Shown: positions 45,401 through 52,655 of the stretch, one piece after another
How positions within the stretch are numbered: the first letter of the stretch is position 1
Layout of the letters: each line of letters opens with the position of its first letter
Assembly: GCF_014701195.1 (NCBI RefSeq)
Contig: NZ_AP018712.1
Location: 2,250,501 to 2,314,500 of the forward strand
From: Tepiditoga spiralis
Lineage (GTDB): Bacteria; Thermotogota; Thermotogae; Petrotogales; Petrotogaceae
Reading direction: 5' to 3'
DNA: 64,000 nucleotides
Notes under the pieces: generated by a model
What the model was told of the DNA's origin: nothing
The model's database searches: none
Seen by the model: the letters and a program-made list of their open reading frames with translations, nothing else
Program-made: the position numbers and the translations under genes

Positions 45401-45838
45401 ATAGAAATGGCCAAAATATTAAAAAAGATGTTATCTATTAAAAATATAAATTCTTTATTTTTTTATGGAGGATTATCAAGAAAAAAAAGAGATTTTATTG
45501 TTGATAATTTTCAAAATAATAAAAATCAAAAAGTAATGATTGTATCTTTAAAAGCTGGAGGAACGGGTTTAAATTTGATAGCTGCAAATCATGTTATTCA
45601 TTATGATATGTGGTGGAATCCAGCTGTAGAAAACCAGGCAACTGATAGAGTGTTTAGAATTGGTCAAAAGAAAAATGTTAGTGTATATAGATTTATAACC
45701 TTGGGAACTTTTGAAGAAAAAATAAACCATATGTTAGAAAAAAAACAAAAATTAGCAGAAAGTATAATTTCTCCAGGTGAAAAATGGATAACCAGTCTTT
45801 CAAACAAAGAATTACAAGAATTTTTCAAACTTTTTTAA
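42464..45838 (+). CDS. SWIM zinc-finger SNF2-family helicase
   Basis: A 1124-residue fusion. The N-terminal region carries a SWIM motif CxCx6CxH (C124, C126, C133, H135), a presumed nucleic-acid or protein-binding finger. A ~500-residue middle part follows, and a C-terminal SNF2 ATPase has IADDMGLGKTIQ, DEAQNIKNP, MTGTPIENKLLELWSIFDFLMP, and the C-lobe KAGGTGLNLIAANHVIHYD with QATDRVFRIGQKK. Such proteins remodel protein-DNA complexes in bacteria. The start is TTG with AGGAG 10 nt upstream. It is the first gene of a unit with the HD-GYP-like gene. Confidence 0.92.
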   Translation: MFEETHIKTWWGKKWINFLSLFDKDDLKKNRGLEYTKNVVDIKINKNKILSKVSGRYKVPYEQTIIFKQFTISEKNKIKSILKNNKDLNLQLYINKFPEELYSIIKNNGIDLFPNSLEDLILKCNCVDLNKPCKHLIAVFYKLTEEIDKNPFLLFEFHGIKKSDLFSIDYNEDIFKYSSLNVKLLKERPKERNISNKKIESYLSLLQTHPSFYKEDFKKILLNTYDDISYKLNNNLMINEEIKYNMTDFKIHISFSKIRPKFYSNIDSKTIKSIFKKNISFESIFNVFHELNLSDFKEDSKYTSFLKQCLAFSYKLSILKAYLPEIFTINNNEFIINYTPNRTIKYVDDYLNYLSYIAPKDILLDENNNELNTYLATEFIVSMFLKEIINKYSKNFNDKLLNVFFKKKIFKVEKYFEKNIFLSIKNWLLPLFLKDSIFSILLFVEKINKRKYYLSMNIKNKINENVYTLKDFENSIVINQYKNELYNQLGIIASYSETISKLIRDKRDKILINLDELSELVIYSENDLKLLGIKIILNFKPNKIVVPKLLLRLSSQEDILDFEKINFNYTIKIDDIEITLNEFKRNFKNINGLVCFNEKNVLVTQENYFSILEKTKKQSTKNIIINILSKDYYGVPIIPDNKIKNFIDNLKKIPKLNIPNTLNGTLRPYQITGFNWLYNNLKKGFNVCIADDMGLGKTIQVITTILKLKEENNIKNQTLVICPTTIVGNWYKEFEKFSPSLKVHIFHGNNRELNDSDVIITTYGTLRRDSHKLSKKWSLIILDEAQNIKNPLTAQSKSVKHLNSIFKIAMTGTPIENKLLELWSIFDFLMPNFLGNKNYFLKNYAIPIEKQNNTEKQNKLKNIIEPFLLRRLKTDKNIINDLPEKNIYNEFIFLKEKQELLYKNVIKILDKNIYHSYGIERKGLILKLLTNLKQICNHPSNFTKEENYDIELSGKSERTIELVEKIVSKNEKVLIFTQYIEMAKILKKMLSIKNINSLFFYGGLSRKKRDFIVDNFQNNKNQKVMIVSLKAGGTGLNLIAANHVIHYDMWWNPAVENQATDRVFRIGQKKNVSVYRFITLGTFEEKINHMLEKKQKLAESIISPGEKWITSLSNKELQEFFKLF

Positions 45839-45852
45839 AGTGAGGTGGAAAT

Positions 45853-47889
45853 ATGTTTAGTAAAAGACCAATATGTATTGTAGAAAATGATGATAATGAT
45901 TTTGAACATGTAAAAAATGAATTAAAAAAATCCAGTTTATCAAATGAAATTTTAAGATTTAAAAAAACAGAGGAAATGTTAGATTTTTTAAAAAATGAAG
46001 AAATAAAGCCAGCTTTAATATTAACCGCTTTAAGATTTCCTGGTATGAATGGTATAGAGTTTATGAAAATTGCAAAAAAAGAAAATTTATTAGATGATAT
46101 TAAAGTAATTGTATTAACTTCAGCTGATGAAAATTTAAGATTAGAGAGTAAAAACGAAGGATTTATTGGATTTATTAAAAAACCATTTGTACTCAATGTT
46201 CTTTATAATCTTTTAAGAACATTTACAAGTAATAAATTTTTAGAAAGAAATAAAGTAGATGATATTTTAAAGGATATTTCCACAACTTTTAATAATAAAA
46301 TTTTAAAAAGTTTAATAGCCATTAAAACTAATAAAGTATATACTCAACTTTCATTTTTTGATGGATATTCAAATAGTATAGTTTTAGAATATAAAGGTAT
46401 ATCATTTAGATTAAAAAATAAAATTTATGATACTTTAAAAAATCAAAAAATTTTTTCAGATACTTTTTCAATTAATGATGTAAAAAATAAATTTTGGTGG
46501 ATGATAAGTAATTTACCTAAAAATGCTTATATTTATATTAGAAAAATTGAATTTGAAAATAAAGATACAGGATTGATTTTATTTATAACAAAAGAAAAAA
46601 TGGATTCTGAATTAAATAAAAAAATTGATGAAAAGTTATATGAATTATCTGCTTCAATGTATACTCAAAAAAATGATTTTGAACAAAAAGTATATATGGG
46701 AAAAGCAATTTTAAATCTTGCAAAAACAACAACAGCTTATGATCCTTATATATATTTACATTCAGTAAGAATGGCAGATTTATCAGCTATATTAGCTTTA
46801 TTATATGGATTTGATAATGAGAGGATAAGTTTTGTAAAAAATTGTGGAATGATACATGATCTTGGTAATATTTTCGTTTCAAAAAGAGTATTAAATAAAC
46901 CAGGAATATTAACTGATTCAGAATTTAAAGAAGTTCAATCACATACATCAAAGTTAGAAGAATTGCTTTCTGACAATGAGTTTTTAAATGATTATGTTGA
47001 AGTTGCAAAATTACATCATGAAAGATTAGATGGAAGTGGATATTATGGATTAAAAATGAATGATATACCTATTGAATCTCAAATTTTGGCTATAGCAGAT
47101 ATTTATGATGCTTTAACACACGATAGACCATATAGAAAAGCAGAATCTATAGAAAAAACATTAAAGATTTTAAATTCTATGGCAAAAGATGGAAAGATAA
47201 ATAAGGAAATAGTTAAAATTTTAGAAAATTTAGTTCCTATATTTGAAAAAACATCTTATAACTTAAATTTAACTAGTTTGTTGAGAAATAATAAAAAAAT
47301 ATTTATTGAAAATCCATTTAAAGAAAATTCTTTAATAGATGGGAAAATAGAAAAATTAACTGGAGGGTTTGCCTATATAAAATTAGAAGAAGTTCCTCAA
47401 TTAAAGATAGGTAATAGCATAACCTTATATTCAAATTTAGATGGTATAATAGAAAAGTTTGAATGTAAGATTTTAAATATAAAAGAAGATGGATTTATAG
47501 TACTAGTAAAAACAACTGAATATGAAAGTAAAATAATAAAAACTATGTGGGCAAAAAAAATTAATCTATTTAAATTAGAAAGTGGTATAAAAAGAATGGA
47601 TCAAATAGAAATAAGCGAATATACATTAAATGCAAGAATGTCAATGTTTGGTGCAAATCAATTGTCTTTTACAACTACTGAAAATTTATTTAATTTAAAA
47701 GATAAACTTATGATAGATTTTGATGCATATGGTGAAAATATAGTAATTTTTGGAGAAATAAAAAGAATTGAAAGTGAAGAAAACTTAGTTAGATACTGGG
47801 TAAAATATTTAAATATGACAGAAGATAAGATTGCTACAATAAATAGAACTCTATTTAAAAGGAAATTAGAAATACTATTATATCTTTAA
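45853..47889 (+). CDS. Degenerate receiver/HD-GYP protein with PilZ-like C-terminus
   Basis: A 678-residue multidomain protein. Residues 1-125 form a receiver domain, but the phosphoacceptor aspartate is A59 in LILTALRFPGMNG; the threonine and lysine positions remain (LTSADE, KKPF). A linker with possible GAF-like character follows. Residues ~280-480 are HD-GYP-like with H335-D336 (IHDLGN instead of HDIGK) and HHERLDGSGYYG (388-399, GYY instead of GYP). The C-terminal ~200 residues resemble a YcgR-N/PilZ pair. It may sense or bind cyclic-di-GMP without phosphorylation control. GAGGTGG precedes the ATG. Confidence 0.82.
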   Translation: MFSKRPICIVENDDNDFEHVKNELKKSSLSNEILRFKKTEEMLDFLKNEEIKPALILTALRFPGMNGIEFMKIAKKENLLDDIKVIVLTSADENLRLESKNEGFIGFIKKPFVLNVLYNLLRTFTSNKFLERNKVDDILKDISTTFNNKILKSLIAIKTNKVYTQLSFFDGYSNSIVLEYKGISFRLKNKIYDTLKNQKIFSDTFSINDVKNKFWWMISNLPKNAYIYIRKIEFENKDTGLILFITKEKMDSELNKKIDEKLYELSASMYTQKNDFEQKVYMGKAILNLAKTTTAYDPYIYLHSVRMADLSAILALLYGFDNERISFVKNCGMIHDLGNIFVSKRVLNKPGILTDSEFKEVQSHTSKLEELLSDNEFLNDYVEVAKLHHERLDGSGYYGLKMNDIPIESQILAIADIYDALTHDRPYRKAESIEKTLKILNSMAKDGKINKEIVKILENLVPIFEKTSYNLNLTSLLRNNKKIFIENPFKENSLIDGKIEKLTGGFAYIKLEEVPQLKIGNSITLYSNLDGIIEKFECKILNIKEDGFIVLVKTTEYESKIIKTMWAKKINLFKLESGIKRMDQIEISEYTLNARMSMFGANQLSFTTTENLFNLKDKLMIDFDAYGENIVIFGEIKRIESEENLVRYWVKYLNMTEDKIATINRTLFKRKLEILLYL

Positions 47890-47900
47890 GGAGGTACTAA

Positions 47901-49259
47901 ATGAGTACAGTAATAATAGGTGGAGGACCTGGAGGATATGTTGCTGCAATAAGATTATCTCAACTTGGTGAAAAAGTTATATTAATTGAAAAAGATAATT
48001 TAGGAGGTACTTGTACAAATTTAGGCTGTATCCCAGCAAAGGCTATGTTAAGTGCTTCTCATTTGTATTCTGAGATAATAGAAAAATCTAAAAAATTTGG
48101 AATAAAATATGAAAATTTATCTTATGAAACTAAAGGAATTATGAAACATAAAAATAAATCTGTAACTATGTCTAAAAAAGGTATAGAATTTTTAATGAAA
48201 AAAAATAAAATTGAAGTAAAAAAAGGTACTGCCAAAGTCTTGGACAAAAATAATGTATTAGTAAAGGAAACGAATGAAAAAATACACTGTGAAAATATTA
48301 TTCTTGCTAATGGTTCTATACCAGCTATTTTCCAACCATTTTCTAATGTAGAAGGTATATGGACTAGTGATGATATATTTAAAATGAAAAACATACCAGA
48401 AAGTATAACTATAATTGGCGGAGGAGTAATTGGATTGGAATTCGCTACCTTTTTTTCATCATTAGGAAAAAAAGTTTATATAGTTGAGTTAGCAGATCAT
48501 ATAGCACCATTTGAAGATGCTGATGTAGCAGATGAAATAAAAAAAGTTTTGAAAAGAAAAAAAGTTGAAATATATGAAAAATTTAAAGTAACTTCTGTAG
48601 AAAAAAATGAAAATGGCTATATATCAAAATTATCGAATGCTGAAGGTGAAATAGAGCTTATTTCTGAAAAAGTTTTATTATCTGTTGGAAGAAAGCCAAA
48701 TATTTCTGAAGACTTAATAAATCTCGGTTTGGATATAGAACGTGGAATAAAAACTAATAAAAAAATGAGAACTAACATTGAAAACGTGTATGCAATTGGT
48801 GATATAAGAGCTCAAATAATGCTTGCTCATGTCGCAAGTTTTGAAGGAATTGTAGCTGCACATAATATTGCAAATAAAGAATTAGAAATGGATTATTCTG
48901 CTATTCCTTCAATAGTATTTACTAATCCTGAAATAGCTTCTGTAGGAGTAAAAGAAAAAGATGTAAATAAAGATGATGTAATAGTATCAAAGTTTCCTGT
49001 TTCAGCTAATGGAAGGGCAAGAACTATGGAAGAAAAAGATGGATTTATAAAAATAATTGCTGATAAAAAAACATCTAAAATATTAGGAGTTACAATAATT
49101 TCTCCATCGGCAACTGATATGATAATGGAAGGCGTTTTAGCAGTAAAGCATGGATTAACTATTGAACAATTAGCAAACTCTGTACATCCACATCCAACTT
49201 TAACTGAGAGTGTATTGGGTGCAATAGAAGGTTTAGAAGGATTAGCAATTCATATTTAA
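47901..49259 (+). CDS. lpdA: Dihydrolipoyl dehydrogenase family flavoprotein
   Basis: A 452-residue FAD-dependent disulfide oxidoreductase. The FAD motif is VIIGGGPGGYVAAIRLSQLG, the redox-active pair is in GGTCTNLGCIPAKAML, the NAD motif is ITIIGGGVIGLEFATFFSSLG, FAD closes with VYAIGDIRAQIMLAHVAS, and the C-terminal catalytic pair is in HPHPTLTE. All are intact for dihydrolipoamide oxidation. No 2-oxoacid dehydrogenase or glycine cleavage genes are in the window, so the partner complex is unknown. GGAGG precedes the ATG, and a strong terminator follows. Confidence 0.93.
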   Translation: MSTVIIGGGPGGYVAAIRLSQLGEKVILIEKDNLGGTCTNLGCIPAKAMLSASHLYSEIIEKSKKFGIKYENLSYETKGIMKHKNKSVTMSKKGIEFLMKKNKIEVKKGTAKVLDKNNVLVKETNEKIHCENIILANGSIPAIFQPFSNVEGIWTSDDIFKMKNIPESITIIGGGVIGLEFATFFSSLGKKVYIVELADHIAPFEDADVADEIKKVLKRKKVEIYEKFKVTSVEKNENGYISKLSNAEGEIELISEKVLLSVGRKPNISEDLINLGLDIERGIKTNKKMRTNIENVYAIGDIRAQIMLAHVASFEGIVAAHNIANKELEMDYSAIPSIVFTNPEIASVGVKEKDVNKDDVIVSKFPVSANGRARTMEEKDGFIKIIADKKTSKILGVTIISPSATDMIMEGVLAVKHGLTIEQLANSVHPHPTLTESVLGAIEGLEGLAIHI

Positions 49260-49260
49260 A

Positions 49261-49292
49261 AAATATCAGCTCAATGAGCTGATATTTTTTTT
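49261..49292. terminator. Bidirectional terminator between lpdA and the lipoprotein gene
   Basis: A 12-bp stem centred on ATCAGCTC-AAT-GAGCTGAT with flanking A and T runs; it lies between two convergent genes. Confidence 0.92.
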
Positions 49293-49878
49293 ATTTTTTC
49301 AAAAGTATGTTGTAACCTGAGAAAGAAGATAAATGAAGAGTTTTTCCAGATAATTTGAAATTAAATTGTGAATCTAATTTTTTTAAACTTATAGGATTTC
49401 CAAAAGGTATCATAGCTTTTCCATTTTCCATTTGAATGTAACTTTCAAGATTTTCTCCAGATCCTTTTATTTCAACAGAAACTTTTTGTTCATCAACGTA
49501 AATTATTTCTCCAGAGTTTGATATACTACAAGTTGCATTTATAATAACTTTATAAGAAGTAACCTTTAAATCAGGCCATTTTGCTTTCCAATCTTTTAAA
49601 GAACTTTCAATATATTCTTTTGGAACAGTAGCTTCTAATTTTAATACTTTATTTTTAAAATCAAAAGTCAATGTTGCTTTTTCAAAATTTTTTAAAAAAT
49701 TTTCATTTTTATCATTATATTCGATGACATTCCATGTTCCCTCTAAATTACCAGTTGTACCAATATACTCTTTTGTTCCAGGTAACATAAAATTATTTGG
49801 TTTTGGTGCTGAACAACTTGATAAAATTAATAAAAAAACAGTTAAACTAATAAAAAATAATAAAATACTTTTTTTCAT
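49291..49878 (-). CDS. Lipoprotein of unknown function
   Basis: A 195-residue protein with a lipoprotein signal peptide: basic MKKS start, hydrophobic stretch and lipobox LSSC (cysteine at residue 22). The mature part is beta-rich with the motif LEGTWNVIEYNDKN, similar in style to lipocalin-like domains that begin with GxW. The family is not identified. GGAGG precedes the ATG, and a TGTTATAAT-type -10 box (49913-49918) is present. Its lipidation would depend on the lgt product at 21027-21905. Confidence 0.8.
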   Translation of the reverse strand: MKKSILLFFISLTVFLLILSSCSAPKPNNFMLPGTKEYIGTTGNLEGTWNVIEYNDKNENFLKNFEKATLTFDFKNKVLKLEATVPKEYIESSLKDWKAKWPDLKVTSYKVIINATCSISNSGEIIYVDEQKVSVEIKGSGENLESYIQMENGKAMIPFGNPISLKKLDSQFNFKLSGKTLHLSSFSGYNILLKK

Positions 49879-49912
49879 AATGTAACCTCCTTTTTAAAAA
49901 TGACTTAATAAT

Positions 49913-49918
49913 ATTATA
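49913..49918 (-). promoter_or_regulatory. -10 box of the lipoprotein gene
   Basis: On the minus strand TGTGTTATAAT places a consensus -10 hexamer 35 nt upstream of the ATG, with TGTAAA 16 nt further upstream as a possible -35. Confidence 0.6.
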
Positions 49919-50007
49919 ACACATCTTTTTGTTTTTTACACAATATTAATAATAATGAATCTTTAGGATTACAAAATTGGTATTTTAGTTAATTTAATAA
50001 AAACAAG

Positions 50008-50036
50008 TTGAAATTTTATGTAAAGTATGCTACAAT
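50008..50036 (+). promoter_or_regulatory. Promoter of the second candidate small RNA
   Basis: TTGAAA (50008-50013), a 17-nt spacer and TACAAT (50031-50036) on the plus strand, between two minus-strand genes. The expected start is near 50043. Confidence 0.7.
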
Positions 50037-50042
50037 ATATTA

Positions 50043-50118
50043 TAAGGATAGTTAAAAAGTAATTCACCCTATATTTGTTTTTGTATTAGGCATGGTTATT
50101 AACCGTGCCGTTTTTATT
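50043..50118 (+). ncRNA. Candidate small RNA on the plus strand
   Basis: The promoter at 50008 and the terminator at 50089 define a ~76-nt transcript with no plus-strand gene after it; the flanking genes are on the minus strand. It contains no convincing open frame. AATTCACC (50061-50068) is complementary to GGTGAATT, which occurs in the ribosome binding sites of arsR and cadA. Its 3' end is antisense to the last codons of the dCMP deaminase gene. I do not recognise an RNA family. Confidence 0.55.
50089..50115 (+). terminator. Intrinsic terminator of the second candidate small RNA
   Basis: GGCATGGTT-ATT-AACCGTGCC (one G-T pair) followed by GTTTTT; T-rich only on the plus strand, so it is directed away from the small RNA promoter. 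Confidence 0.85.
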
Positions 50119-50581
50119 TTAATTGTTTTACTTCTAATCCAAGTTCTTTTAAAAATTCTATTCCATCTTGATTTCTATCGTATAAATTATAAAATATAAC
50201 CCTTTTTATTCCTGAATTTGCTATCATTTTAGCACAGTGTATACAAGGGCTATGAGTTACATATATCGTTGATCCCTCTATACCAGCACCTCCATTTCTC
50301 GCAAGAAATAAAAGTGCATTTTGTTCAGCATGTATTTCATATTTTTCTGAAAAATCGTGGTGTTTTTCATAATATTTATCTCCAAGTTCTTTTATTTTAA
50401 CTGAATTAAATACATCATCACAATTTTTATAGCCTTTTGGAGTTCCGTTTATTCCAGTAGATATTATTCTCCCATCCTTTACTATCATTGCACCTACTTT
50501 TACTCGTGTACAATGACTACCCTTTGCTAATTCTCTTGTCATATTCATGTATATAGTATCCCATTTGTTTATTTTATCCAT
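50114..50581 (-). CDS. dCMP deaminase family protein
   Basis: A 155-residue zinc-dependent deaminase. The zinc site is formed by HAEQNALLFLA (histidine and catalytic glutamate) and THSPCIHCAKMIANSG (PCxxC), and the substrate region STGINGTPKGYKNCDD is typical of dCMP deaminases, which supply dUMP for thymidylate synthesis. The family also contains ComEB. The symmetrical length and motifs suggest an active enzyme. The ATG follows GAGGTG. The 3' end overlaps the terminator of the plus-strand small RNA by a few nt. Confidence 0.92.
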   Translation of the reverse strand: MDKINKWDTIYMNMTRELAKGSHCTRVKVGAMIVKDGRIISTGINGTPKGYKNCDDVFNSVKIKELGDKYYEKHHDFSEKYEIHAEQNALLFLARNGGAGIEGSTIYVTHSPCIHCAKMIANSGIKRVIFYNLYDRNQDGIEFLKELGLEVKQLK

Positions 50582-50592
50582 ATAATATCACC

Positions 50593-51783
50593 TCAATTTT
50601 GTATTTTTATACTTAATTTAATTTTTTGTTGAGAATTCATTTTCATTTTTCCTTTTAATTCTATACTTCCTATTGAAGAATTATTTTTGAAATAATTGTT
50701 GTCATAATTTATTAATTCTAAACCAGGTTGTTTCATTTCAATAGATATTTTTTTTTCTTCATTAGAATAATTATTTATAATTAATGTATATTCTATAAAT
50801 CTTGTTCTAGAAGAAGAAATAAAAGTATCTTTTGTTTTGTTTAATTTATACTTAATATTCCAACTTTTTCCTAAATCAATTTTTATATTTTCACCATTTG
50901 AAAAGTTATTAATTAATACTTTTTTTATTGCAAATGATTTATCATCAAAGATTTCATGTATTAATATTTTTCCATTTACAATATCAATTCCCATTCCATT
51001 ATAATCTGTATTTTCAATAGTTCTTATTATTTCAGCAGATGTTTGAACATTGTTTAAATTTATAATGTAGTCATCAGAAAAACTTAAAATATCATAACTT
51101 TTTAAATTAATATAGTTTATTTTATTTTTTGTATTAAGCATTCCGATATTTAATGTAAATACATCTTGATAAATTTTAGGTACAGAATTTAAGCTTCTCA
51201 TTAATCTTTCAGAGGAATTAATAGATGTATTTAATTTTTGATTTATTAAATAAACATTTGATTCTCCTAATATACTTCCATTTAATTCAATATTTTTATT
51301 AAATGTCCCATCATTATACATTTCATAAATAAAATCCCAAGTTCCTTTAGATTTCAACCCTATCCATCCTTTTATATCTTTATCAAAAACAATACTTTCT
51401 TTTTTACTTAAATATTTTAAATTGCTTTTATTTGTTTCACACCATCTATTTAATTGATTATTATAAAATATAATAATTTGTGTACTTTTTAAAGAAAATA
51501 TATTATCTTCTATTTTTTCCATGTAATAGTCTTTATAATCATCTAAATTTATTATTTTAAATGAAAAAGAATAATCATTATTTTTATTTTTTATTTGCCA
51601 GTTTTGTACATTAGAAATCCAAAAAATTTCTTGATCAGAAGGTATTTCAAATTCATTTCCTGAAAATTCAATATAATTTATTACACAATCTTTGAAAAAA
51701 AATGTATAGTTTTTAGATAATAAAATGGTTGAAACTAGTAAAACAAAAAAAATGATTCCTTTTTCCATAAAAAGTTTTTTCAT
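50593..51783 (-). CDS. Exported protein, possibly DUF4139-like
   Basis: A 396-residue protein with an N-terminal signal peptide or anchor (KGIIFFVLLVSTILLS) and an otherwise beta-rich, asparagine-rich sequence. The last ~100 residues (SSSRTRFIEYTLIINNYSNEEKKISIEMKQPG, key parts) resemble the C-terminal half of DUF4139 proteins, in which a conserved beta-sandwich follows an RFxxYTLxIxNxSNE pattern; this kinship is uncertain. It starts behind GGAGGAG and lies 11 nt upstream of the dCMP deaminase gene. Confidence 0.55.
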   Translation of the reverse strand: MKKLFMEKGIIFFVLLVSTILLSKNYTFFFKDCVINYIEFSGNEFEIPSDQEIFWISNVQNWQIKNKNNDYSFSFKIINLDDYKDYYMEKIEDNIFSLKSTQIIIFYNNQLNRWCETNKSNLKYLSKKESIVFDKDIKGWIGLKSKGTWDFIYEMYNDGTFNKNIELNGSILGESNVYLINQKLNTSINSSERLMRSLNSVPKIYQDVFTLNIGMLNTKNKINYINLKSYDILSFSDDYIINLNNVQTSAEIIRTIENTDYNGMGIDIVNGKILIHEIFDDKSFAIKKVLINNFSNGENIKIDLGKSWNIKYKLNKTKDTFISSSRTRFIEYTLIINNYSNEEKKISIEMKQPGLELINYDNNYFKNNSSIGSIELKGKMKMNSQQKIKLSIKIQN

Positions 51784-51882
51784 AAAACTCCTCCTTTATT
51801 TTTATGATATAATAAAATAAATTGCTTTTTAATAAATTTTACCATAATATTTTTAAGAAAATAAAAATAAGGGGGAAGTACT

Positions 51883-52236
51883 TTGAATTTCGATGAATTT
51901 AATAAATTCAGAAGTGAAATGAATGAAAAAATATTATCTAATGGTACACTAAACACAAAGAGGTTTTTTAACTTAGATGGAGCCGTATACAAAGAAGGAG
52001 AAATTCCTTCAAAGTATAAAGAATTAATGGGATTAGTTGCTTCAATGGTTTTAAGATGTGAAGGATGTATTGATTATCATATAGGACAATGCATAGAATT
52101 TGGAGTAACTGACAAGGAGTTTTTTGAAGCTTTTGATATTGCATTAATTGTTGGTGGATCTATTGTTATTCCTCATTTAAGAGAAGCAGTAAAATATTTA
52201 GAAACTATAAGAAATAATAATAAAAAGAATGTTTGA
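51883..52236 (+). CDS. Carboxymuconolactone decarboxylase/AhpD-like protein
   Basis: A 117-residue all-helical protein of the CMD/AhpD-like family. The signature is MVLRCEGCIDYHIGQCIEFGVTDKEFFEA, with the CxxC pair and histidine used for peroxidase-linked redox chemistry in AhpD; a third cysteine (GQC) is present. The start is a TTG 7 nt after GGGGGAAG. It is a single-gene unit ended by a 15-bp terminator. The physiological substrate is unknown. Confidence 0.9.
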   Translation: MNFDEFNKFRSEMNEKILSNGTLNTKRFFNLDGAVYKEGEIPSKYKELMGLVASMVLRCEGCIDYHIGQCIEFGVTDKEFFEAFDIALIVGGSIVIPHLREAVKYLETIRNNNKKNV

Positions 52237-52254
52237 TAATCAAACATTCTTTTT
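52222..52254. terminator. Bidirectional terminator between convergent genes
   Basis: A 15-bp stem around AATGTTTGA-TAA-TCAAACATT with A5/T5 flanks, overlapping the last codons of the AhpD-like gene and preceding the HEXXH gene on the other strand. Confidence 0.9.
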
Positions 52255-52256
52255 AT

Positions 52257-52655
52257 TTAGAATTTTTTAAGGTAATTTTTTATAAATTGTTCTTGATAAG
52301 GTCCTGGCATTTTAAAATATTTAGTCAAATAATGATGCAGCATTTCATGAACTATTGTTTTTTCAAAAATACCTTTTTTTTTCAAAATATATATTGGTAA
52401 TATAACAATATAATCTTTTTCATCTTTATTTTGTATGTATGCACCAGCCGTATAAGAGTATGGAAGTTTAGTTATAACTGTAAATTCATTTAAATTATCA
52501 GCTTCTAAAATACAAATTTTTTCAAAATTAAAGTTGTGTTTTTTTAAAAATGGATTTAAATATTTTTTAATTTTAAATTCATTAGAATAATGTATTGAAT
52601 ATGCAGATAATATTATAAAATTTATTAAAAATATAACTATTAAAAGTTTTTTCAT
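52257..52655 (-). CDS. Small exported HEXXH metalloprotease-like protein
   Basis: A 132-residue protein with an N-terminal signal peptide or anchor (LLIVIFLINFIILSAYS) and a HEMLHHYLTKYF zinc motif near its C-terminus, followed by a glutamate 15 residues later (PYQEQF). The surrounding pattern resembles peptidase-MA-like and minimal gluzincin domains. It starts at the stop of the alpha-2-macroglobulin gene (1-nt overlap), so both are made together. Proteolytic activity is inferred only from the motif. A gluzincin-like anchored protein also occurs at 22386. Confidence 0.7.
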   Translation of the reverse strand: MKKLLIVIFLINFIILSAYSIHYSNEFKIKKYLNPFLKKHNFNFEKICILEADNLNEFTVITKLPYSYTAGAYIQNKDEKDYIVILPIYILKKKGIFEKTIVHEMLHHYLTKYFKMPGPYQEQFIKNYLKKF

